Source: Spirochaetales bacterium (GTDB lineage Bacteria > Spirochaetota > Spirochaetia > Treponematales > UBA12059). Taken from it: a stretch of DNA of 11,628 bases. The DNA lies in NCBI GenBank assembly GCA_004525355.1, contig SPCK01000030.1, forward strand, positions 1 to 11,628. The letters run 5' to 3'. The notes beneath the pieces are model-generated. The model had not been told where the DNA came from. It did no database searches and saw nothing but the letters and a program-made list of their open reading frames with translations. Positions within the stretch are counted from its first letter, which is position 1. Every line of letters begins with the position of its first letter. The translations under genes and the position numbers were made by a program. Of this stretch, positions 6,196 through 11,628 are shown one piece after another.

Positions 6196-7386
6196 CTATG
6201 CGCGAGTACGCTCGGCTATTGCGCCGTATCTATCTTCTAATTTCGGTCGATTTGGCCTAAAACCTTCGAGATTCATGAGAAAACGGAGCGGATGCGCCCT
6301 CTCGATGTCCATGGGAACCTTCTGCCCGTCGGTAAGCCAGGCTACGGGTTTGTCCTTCTCTGCAAGGGCAGACAGCACATTGCCCACACGGCCGGTTTCG
6401 TCCATCTTGGTGATGACCACGCCCCGGTACCGGAACGGCTCGAACTGCCTGAAAATATCCATCATATCCTGGGTCTTGGTAGTTGCGGACACGGCCAGGT
6501 ATACCTCTGCGTTCGGCCCGCAGGCATCGAGTATTTGCTGCATCTCGGCCAATCGAACGGCGTCTCTCGGGCTCTTTCCTATCGTATCGACGAGGATGAG
6601 GTCCGTGTCGCGGTACATGGCGATGGTAGCGCGAAGATCCTGGGCAGTCTCCACGGATGATACGGGCAGGCGCATGATGGAAGCGTATTTCTCTATCTGC
6701 TGAAGTGCACCGATCCGGAACGTGTCTATCGTGATCATCCGCACGTCCTGAGCCTGCAGGCCTGCCATCCCAAGGTTATGAATCGCTGCCAGCTTGGCGA
6801 TCGTAGTCGTCTTGCCCACCCCCGTCGGGCCGACCAGGACGATTACGCGTGGTTTAACCGCCTTGTTTTCCTGCACCAGGACGATGCGGTCGCCTATCCA
6901 CTCGAGCAGGGTCTCCTCGACCTTCTCGTAGTCTTCCAGTTCGTCAAGAGAAAATTCAGAACGCGCCCTGGATAATAGCTCCGCGCGATATGAAGAAGAA
7001 AAATCGTTGTATTCCAGGCGTGAATCCAGTTCCGACAACGTCGGGTGATCGCCGTCGGAAGTCGTAACCCGAGGGCCGTTTTCCGCGACGATCTCCTTGA
7101 GTTCCCTTACTTCGGAGAGTACTTCCTGGATAGCCCGATCCTGGTTGATGCGCTCAAGTAACCGGCGTTTTTCGTCCTCGACATCGACGCGTTTTTTATC
7201 GGTTTCGCGAAGCGAGTCATCCTTGACGTAGAAGGTTATCTCGACGCCCTCACGGGCAAAAAAACCCAGAAAGCCGCCCGTTCGTACGGTTCTGTGGCTC
7301 AAGACCTGCGCCGCGTCGCCGTATCGCGCGCGAACCTTCTCCAGCACTTCCCGATGGGTGGATCCTTGCTCAACCAAATACTGCAT
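6196..7386 (-). CDS. flhF: FlhF, SRP-type GTPase that positions flagella
   Basis: The 396-residue product is a signal-recognition-particle GTPase of the FlhF type. The N-terminal basic region (about 1-60, MQYLVEQGST through GGFLGFFAREGVEITFYV) is the usual FlhF B domain start. A charged, variable stretch follows (60-120), then a helical N domain (about 120-178). The G domain has GPTGVGKTTTIAKLA (186-200), DTFRIGALQQIEKYA (221-235), DTIGKSPRD (267-275, where many SRP GTPases have DTAGR), TKMDETGRVG (326-335) and WLTDGQKVP (350-358). FlhF is membrane-associated and recruits early basal-body parts to the correct site, in spirochaetes near the cell poles. The ATG lies 3 nt after the flhA stop, and its ribosome-binding site (GAAGGA) is built from the last flhA codons, so translation is probably coupled. 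Confidence 0.97.
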   Translation of the reverse strand: MQYLVEQGSTHREVLEKVRARYGDAAQVLSHRTVRTGGFLGFFAREGVEITFYVKDDSLRETDKKRVDVEDEKRRLLERINQDRAIQEVLSEVRELKEIVAENGPRVTTSDGDHPTLSELDSRLEYNDFSSSYRAELLSRARSEFSLDELEDYEKVEETLLEWIGDRIVLVQENKAVKPRVIVLVGPTGVGKTTTIAKLAAIHNLGMAGLQAQDVRMITIDTFRIGALQQIEKYASIMRLPVSSVETAQDLRATIAMYRDTDLILVDTIGKSPRDAVRLAEMQQILDACGPNAEVYLAVSATTKTQDMMDIFRQFEPFRYRGVVITKMDETGRVGNVLSALAEKDKPVAWLTDGQKVPMDIERAHPLRFLMNLEGFRPNRPKLEDRYGAIAERTRA

Positions 7387-7389
7387 CCT

Positions 7390-9483
7390 TTATCCTTCTA
7401 CCTTTATTTCGCCGACGGCCTCCACCTGGACATCAGCGGCTATTTCCGGAACCGAGAGTACCACGAGGTCGGGAATCTCCCGTTCCGTGCTTGACTTGAC
7501 CAGGGCGCGAGCTGCTTCCGAACAGAGGATCAGGGGAAACAATCCCTGTTTCTGAACCGCAGTAACCGCAATTGTCAATGATTTTATCCATTGGCGCTGG
7601 GTAGTAGGCTCCAGGGCGGCCAAGGGGCCCGCAGGCGTATCTACCCTGCAATCTATGATTTTCTGTTCAAGTCCCGGCTCGATGGTAAGAACCCGGATGG
7701 TCTTATCCTGGTCGGCAAATTGCAGGCATATCTGGCGCCCGAGAGCCTGTCGGGCTTTCTCGACCAGGAAACCGACGTCCTTGGTGACCCCCGCATAGTC
7801 GGCCAGGGTTTCCAGGATGGCAACCAGGTTGCGGATGGAGACTTGTTCCCGGAGAAGCCCCTGCAGGACTTTCTGCAGCTCGCCGAGGGAAAGGGCCTTC
7901 TGCACCTCGTCGACCACTACCGGATAATCTTTGCGTAGGGCGTCCATCATGCCCTGTACTTCCTGGCGACCCAAGATCTCGGCCGCGTAGCGCTTGATGA
8001 TTTCCGTGAGGTGGGTCGCTACGATGCTCGGCGCGTCCACCACGGTATACCCTGCCCGTTCCGCCTTGTCGCGGATCGATTCCGAAATCCACACTGCCGG
8101 CAGCCCGAAGGCAGGATCCTTGGTCTTTTCGCCCTGGACTTCTTCGGTCACTCCCCCGGGGTTGATAGCCAGGTAGTATCCAAGCCGAATGATGCCGCGG
8201 CCGACTTCGACACCCCGTATCTTGAAGCAATATTCGGAGGGCTCCAGGTGCATATTGTCGATGATGCGTATCCGGGGCACGACCAGGCCCATGTCCAGTG
8301 CGCTCTCCTTGCGTATCCTGGTGACACGCTCAAGGAGCTCCGCGCCCTTGTCCTTGTCCACCAGCGGGATAAGCCCGTAACCGAGTTCCAGGCTTATCGG
8401 ATCCAGCGGAACGACCGGCGACAGCTCCTGCGGCGACTCGGATTTCTTGCCCGCCCCGTCAGCGGCCTTGAGCCTTACCTTGTCCGCTTCCAGAAGCTGG
8501 TGCTTGGAGAGGCGCCAGGCGAGCAGGCCCATCGCCGCCGCTATGGGAAGCAGGACATACCAGGGAAAGCCCGGCAACAGAGCCATAGCAGTCATCACGC
8601 CGGCGCCGACCCAGTAAATCCTCGCGTTCTGCGAGAACTGCTTGGTCACATCAGCGCCGAAAGTCCCCTGGCTGTTGGCGCGCGTTACGATTATACCCGT
8701 GGCTGTAGAAACCATGAGGGCAGGGAGTTGGGATACCAATCCGTCACCGATGGTCAGGGCGGAATAGGTAGATAGAGCCGTCTGAAACGATTCGCCATGG
8801 ATGGCCATGCCGACGATAAAGCCGCCGATCAGATTGACGACGCTTATGAATATACCGACGGTAACGTTTCCGGAAACGAATTTACTGGCGCCGTCCATTT
8901 GCCCGAAAAAGTCAACCTCGCGCTGGACATCATCCTTACGCTGCCTGGCTTCTTCTTCGGAGATGGCACCCGAGCTATATTCAGATTCTATCGCCATCTG
9001 CTTGACCGGTAACCCGTCAAGAGTAAATCGCGCCGCCACTTCAGCGATTCGGGTCGCGCCCTTGGTGATCACGATGGCCTGGACGGCTATAATCACGATA
9101 AAAATGATGAATCCAACGACAAGACCTTCGGTCCCGCTTGCGCCGACGACAAACGAGCTGAAGGCCCGGACTATCTTTCCATCGAATTTCACGCCCTTGG
9201 TCAGAATAAGCCGGGTAGAACTGATGTTCAGCGCAAGCCCGAAAATCGTGGTGACCAGGAGCATCGTCGGAAAAATGGAGAATTCTATGGCCCGTTTCGT
9301 GTACAGGACGATGAGTAGGATGAGTACGGCAAGTGCCAGGTTCATGGACATGAGCGCATCCAGGAGAACCGTGGGCAGCGGAATGATAATCATGAGTACG
9401 ACGGACACGGCACCGATGGCTACGCCATAATCCGATATATTCGTGAGAAATGTTTCGCGAAGCACTCGCCTGGAATCAGACAT
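7390..9483 (-). CDS. flhA: FlhA, flagellar type III export gate component
   Basis: The 697-residue product has the usual FlhA length and layout. The N-terminal half (about 20-325) holds roughly eight membrane helices. The conserved cytoplasmic loop contains RFTLDGLPVKQMAIE (152-166) and a DFFGQMDGASKFVSGN segment (191-206), which form the FHIPEP signature region. A linker (about 330-360) leads to the soluble C-terminal domain that forms the nonameric ring and docks chaperone-substrate complexes. FlhA uses the proton-motive force to drive export, together with FlhB and FliPQR. The start is supported by AGGAG five nucleotides upstream of the ATG, and the protein begins in the expected register. 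The gap to flhB is 36 nt and the gap to flhF is 3 nt. Confidence 0.98.
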   Translation of the reverse strand: MSDSRRVLRETFLTNISDYGVAIGAVSVVLMIIIPLPTVLLDALMSMNLALAVLILLIVLYTKRAIEFSIFPTMLLVTTIFGLALNISSTRLILTKGVKFDGKIVRAFSSFVVGASGTEGLVVGFIIFIVIIAVQAIVITKGATRIAEVAARFTLDGLPVKQMAIESEYSSGAISEEEARQRKDDVQREVDFFGQMDGASKFVSGNVTVGIFISVVNLIGGFIVGMAIHGESFQTALSTYSALTIGDGLVSQLPALMVSTATGIIVTRANSQGTFGADVTKQFSQNARIYWVGAGVMTAMALLPGFPWYVLLPIAAAMGLLAWRLSKHQLLEADKVRLKAADGAGKKSESPQELSPVVPLDPISLELGYGLIPLVDKDKGAELLERVTRIRKESALDMGLVVPRIRIIDNMHLEPSEYCFKIRGVEVGRGIIRLGYYLAINPGGVTEEVQGEKTKDPAFGLPAVWISESIRDKAERAGYTVVDAPSIVATHLTEIIKRYAAEILGRQEVQGMMDALRKDYPVVVDEVQKALSLGELQKVLQGLLREQVSIRNLVAILETLADYAGVTKDVGFLVEKARQALGRQICLQFADQDKTIRVLTIEPGLEQKIIDCRVDTPAGPLAALEPTTQRQWIKSLTIAVTAVQKQGLFPLILCSEAARALVKSSTEREIPDLVVLSVPEIAADVQVEAVGEIKVEG

Positions 9484-9519
9484 CCCGTCTCCTAAAGTCT
9501 TCGTCTAGCCATATACGCA

Positions 9520-10662
9520 TTATGCACTCATGCTGGCAAGCTTCTCGGCAAGTCGTTTGTCTATCTTGGCGACATGAGCCAGCACGTTGGCTATGGCCGC
9601 GTAATATTCTTCCGGTACCGGGTCGCCGATATCCACGGCCGCATACAAGGCCCTGGCCAGCGGCTTGTTCTCGATGATGGGCACGCCGTTGTCCCTGGCT
9701 ATGGCCTTGATCCTGAGAGCCACCTCATCCTGTCCCTTGGCGGTAACCGTGGGAACCGCTGCTACTTGGGGATTATACTCTATCGCGACGGCGAAATGGG
9801 TAGGATTTGTAACAACAACATCAGCTTTGGGCACGTTGATCGCCATGTTCTTGGACAGGATTTCGCGCATGCGCTCGCGGAGCCGTCCCTTGACCTTGGG
9901 ATCGCCCTCGAACATCTTGTGTTCTTCCTTTACTTCCTGCTTTGTCATCTTGAGATTCTTCTTGAACTGCCGTTTCTGGAACAGGTAATCCGGTATGGCC
10001 AAGGCCAGCATCAGGATGGCAACTTCAATGACGATGCGCAACGCGACGGAAAACACCTGTATCGTCGAAGTCCAAACCGTAGCGGTGAACAGGCGCGACA
10101 ACTTGGGAACCTCGGCGGTAATGTTTAGGTACGAGATGACGACGATGATTCCGATCTTGAACAGATTCTTGGACAGACCGAACAATCCTTCACCGGAAAA
10201 CACTGTTTTCTTGAGGTACTGGCCGAATTTGGGGATTATGCGCTTGAGATCCGGCTTGAGCGGCTTGGTAGTAAAGAGGAAGCCGACCTGCATAACGTTG
10301 CCAAAAATGGCCGCTACGACAGCCACGCTCGCCACGGGCACTACCAGGCGCGTAAAATACGACAGGAAGACGCGTCCGAGCAACCCGGCATCCGTGATCG
10401 GATCGAGCTCGACCGAGACAGTCAGGAACCAACGTATCATTTCCCGAAGTGTGGTGAGCATCCAGGGTGCGAATATAGCCAGCGCCAGTACGGGAAACAG
10501 AAGGCCGATCGCTCCAGTCAAATCCTGGCTCTTGGCGACACGGCCCTCTTCGCGTGCCTTGCGGAGCTTGTATTCGGTTGGATCTTCGGTCTTGCCCTCA
10601 TCCTCGGGGGCAAACCACTGGAGGTGAACCTGCGACAGTTCGTTCGACAAAACCGCTTTCAC
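9520..10662 (-). CDS. flhB: FlhB, flagellar export substrate-specificity switch protein
   Basis: The 380-residue product has the FlhB layout. A soluble N-terminal stretch includes DEGKTEDPTEYKLRKAREEG, typical of the family. Four membrane helices follow (about 48-230), then a cytoplasmic linker and the C-terminal domain. The NPTH autocleavage motif is intact at residues 286-289 (codon for N at 9807-9805), in the context VVVTNPTHFAVAIEYNP. Cleavage between N and P is known to be needed for the switch from rod/hook to filament substrates. Translation begins at GTG (10662-10660), overlapping the fliR stop by 4 nt, with GGAGG six nucleotides upstream inside fliR, so the two genes are coupled. Nothing appears truncated. 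Confidence 0.98.
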   Translation of the reverse strand: MKAVLSNELSQVHLQWFAPEDEGKTEDPTEYKLRKAREEGRVAKSQDLTGAIGLLFPVLALAIFAPWMLTTLREMIRWFLTVSVELDPITDAGLLGRVFLSYFTRLVVPVASVAVVAAIFGNVMQVGFLFTTKPLKPDLKRIIPKFGQYLKKTVFSGEGLFGLSKNLFKIGIIVVISYLNITAEVPKLSRLFTATVWTSTIQVFSVALRIVIEVAILMLALAIPDYLFQKRQFKKNLKMTKQEVKEEHKMFEGDPKVKGRLRERMREILSKNMAINVPKADVVVTNPTHFAVAIEYNPQVAAVPTVTAKGQDEVALRIKAIARDNGVPIIENKPLARALYAAVDIGDPVPEEYYAAIANVLAHVAKIDKRLAEKLASMSA

Positions 10663-11441
10663 GAACCGCCTCCGGACATGAGCATGGCCAGGGTCTGGAA
10701 ACCGGTCTCGACCAGGCCGGCAAACGCCTCGACCATGAAGGGCATTGCCGTAGCCATGACTACGAACGCTGTAATGATAGCCAGGGGAAATCCCTCGGTA
10801 AGCAGGTTCATCTGGGGCGCCGCCTTGGACAACAACCCCATGGTGACGGATACCAGGAGCAAGGTACCGAAAATGGGGAACGAAAGCACCAGTGCGTCAG
10901 CGAACATGGCCCCGAGGGCTCCTGAGACATAGGCGAGCCAATCTTCCCGGTTGACAAAGAAATCTGCCGCCCTGAAAGAGATAAAACTCTGCCGAACACC
11001 GATCAGAAAGATCTTCTGGAATCCGCTGACGCTGAGGAAGATATACATGGCGATCAGGTTGAGGAACTGCCCAATGATAGGAATTTCAGATTGAGCCAGA
11101 GGATCGTACGTCTCCGAGGCCCCGAAACCCATCTGAAGGGAGAAGAACTGCCCGGCCGTGATAAAGGCTGCAAAGACGACCGATAGGAAGAAGCCGATTA
11201 TAACGCCGATCATCGCCTCGCCCACCACAGCCGCCGCGTAGGCGCCCGCCGTATCCGGAGGTACAAAACCGGCGTCTTTCATCCACGGAAAGATGGCTGC
11301 CGCGGCGAATCCCGCCAACGTCACCTTGGCCGCTTGCGGAACACCTTCACCGGACAACAGCGGTGCCGTCTCGATAATGGCCAGAATTCTGACCGCTATG
11401 AGAAACAACAGGTCGGCGCCGTTGACAAGCTCGTTCAGCAC
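10659..11441 (-). CDS. fliR: FliR, flagellar export channel component
   Basis: The 260-residue product is a highly hydrophobic FliR with about six membrane segments. Recognisable parts are the N-terminal LVNGADLLFLIAVRILAII, GEAMIGVIIGF in the middle, and MGLLSKAAPQMNLLTEGFPL near the C-terminus, which matches the conserved FliR region around the A-P/A-Q-M-N motif. FliR joins FliP and FliQ in the export channel core. The frame can open at TTG (11444) or GTG (11441). The GGAGGG sequence at 11447-11452 is 5 nt from the GTG but only 2 nt from the TTG, so I chose the GTG. A 70-nt spacer without obvious strong structure separates it from fliQ. Confidence 0.96.
   Translation of the reverse strand: MLNELVNGADLLFLIAVRILAIIETAPLLSGEGVPQAAKVTLAGFAAAAIFPWMKDAGFVPPDTAGAYAAAVVGEAMIGVIIGFFLSVVFAAFITAGQFFSLQMGFGASETYDPLAQSEIPIIGQFLNLIAMYIFLSVSGFQKIFLIGVRQSFISFRAADFFVNREDWLAYVSGALGAMFADALVLSFPIFGTLLLVSVTMGLLSKAAPQMNLLTEGFPLAIITAFVVMATAMPFMVEAFAGLVETGFQTLAMLMSGGGS
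10669..10673 (-). promoter_or_regulatory. Ribosome-binding site for the GTG start of flhB
   Basis: GGAGG on the minus strand lies within the last codons of fliR, 6 nt before the GTG. It supports the GTG as the true start and shows that fliR and flhB are translationally coupled through the overlapping GTGA. Confidence 0.75.
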
Positions 11442-11446
11442 CAATG

Positions 11447-11452
11447 CCCTCC
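11447..11452 (-). promoter_or_regulatory. Ribosome-binding site that decides the fliR start
   Basis: GGAGGG is 5 nt before GTG (11441) and only 2 nt before TTG (11444). Normal spacing favours the GTG, which gives a product one residue shorter than the TTG start. Confidence 0.65.
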
Positions 11453-11511
11453 GCGATAAATCCCTGCCGCTTTCAACCGCGTGACTCCCCTTCCGGATTT
11501 GCGGTGGGCGC

Positions 11512-11628
11512 TCACCCGGTCATCTCCGGTATGAGGGCGAACAGGCCTTTCGTGTACTCGCCCAGCGTGGCGAACATCCAGCCTGCCAACAACGCCAGAA
11601 CCAGCATGATGGCGGCTATCTTTGGCAC
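11512..11628 (-). CDS. fliQ: FliQ, flagellar export channel component, C-terminal part only
   Basis: The last 38 codons and the TGA stop are present; the start lies beyond the window edge. The visible protein begins VPKIAAIMLVLALLAGWMFA and ends LFALIPEMTG. This matches the second membrane helix and tail of FliQ, which typically has a FVPK motif followed by a hydrophobic helix with a G-W/P-W-M turn and a short LF-x-x-IP end. Full-length FliQ is usually about 89 residues, so a little under half is visible. FliQ joins FliP and FliR in the export gate. Its position directly before fliR is the standard flagellar order and supports the call. Confidence 0.9.
   Translation of the reverse strand: MPKIAAIMLVLALLAGWMFATLGEYTKGLFALIPEMTG

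Noticed and set aside
6089..6703. 204-residue plus-strand open frame
   Set aside because: It is antisense to flhF and the flhG start and has no domain or ribosome-binding site; a shadow frame.
8393..8400. CCGATAAG on the minus strand, like a sigma28 -10 element
   Set aside because: There is no TAAA-type -35 element at the right distance and it lies deep inside flhA.
8011..8775. 254-residue plus-strand open frame
   Set aside because: It lies wholly antisense to the well-conserved flhA, has no recognisable motif, and is expected from codon bias in GC-rich DNA.
11476..11505. Inverted repeat ACCGC/GCGGT in the fliQ-fliR spacer
   Set aside because: Only five pairs with a 20-nt loop and no U-run; too weak to call a terminator or regulatory structure.
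1..11628. tRNA, rRNA, CRISPR array, insertion sequence, integrase or attachment site
   Set aside because: I saw no regularly spaced repeats, terminal inverted repeats, transposase or integrase motifs, or tRNA-like folds; the window is a continuous flagellar operon.

Overview
The window is a single, densely packed minus-strand block of flagellar genes, most likely from a spirochaete (phylum Spirochaetota, Treponema/Spirochaeta-like). This assignment rests on the recalled spirochaete order fliQ-fliR-flhB-flhA-flhF-flhG-(membrane protein)-sigma28-fapA-(small proteins) and on the look of the proteins; no database search was run. Base composition is moderately GC-rich. All convincing genes read right to left, and long plus-strand ORFs are antisense shadows.

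Layout in transcription order: the 3' end of fliQ (11628-11512), fliR (11441-10659), flhB (10662-9520), flhA (9483-7390), flhF (7386-6196), flhG (start best placed at 6137, end 5271), an acidic two-helix membrane protein of unknown function (5182-4361), a sigma28-type factor (4354-3566), fapA/DUF342 with an N-terminal Jag_N-like domain (3564-1576), a small hydrophilic protein (1595-1272), a membrane-anchored coiled-coil protein with a helix-turn-helix-like C-terminus (1269-559), and a decayed Hsp70 (HscC-like) gene from about 557 to 4.

FliQ, FliR, FlhB and FlhA form the membrane part of the flagellar type III export apparatus. FlhF and FlhG set the position and number of flagella. The sigma factor should transcribe late flagellar and chemotaxis genes. 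FapA and the three unrecognised proteins are co-transcribed candidates for flagellar assembly or placement. Most genes overlap or lie within 6 nt of each other. The clear exceptions are 70 nt at fliQ-fliR, 36 nt at flhB-flhA, and the spacers on both sides of flhG (58 and 88 nt), which both contain strong inverted repeats. No promoter or intrinsic terminator is convincing, so transcription probably starts upstream of the window.

The least ordinary feature is the Hsp70 remnant. It has two frameshifts (one apparently an ATGG repeat expansion), an internal loss of roughly 65-70 residues including the DLGGGTFD region, stop codons and no clear start codon. I did not find an undescribed defence, mobile or RNA system. 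No gene-free stretch exceeds 300 bases apart from the pseudogene itself.
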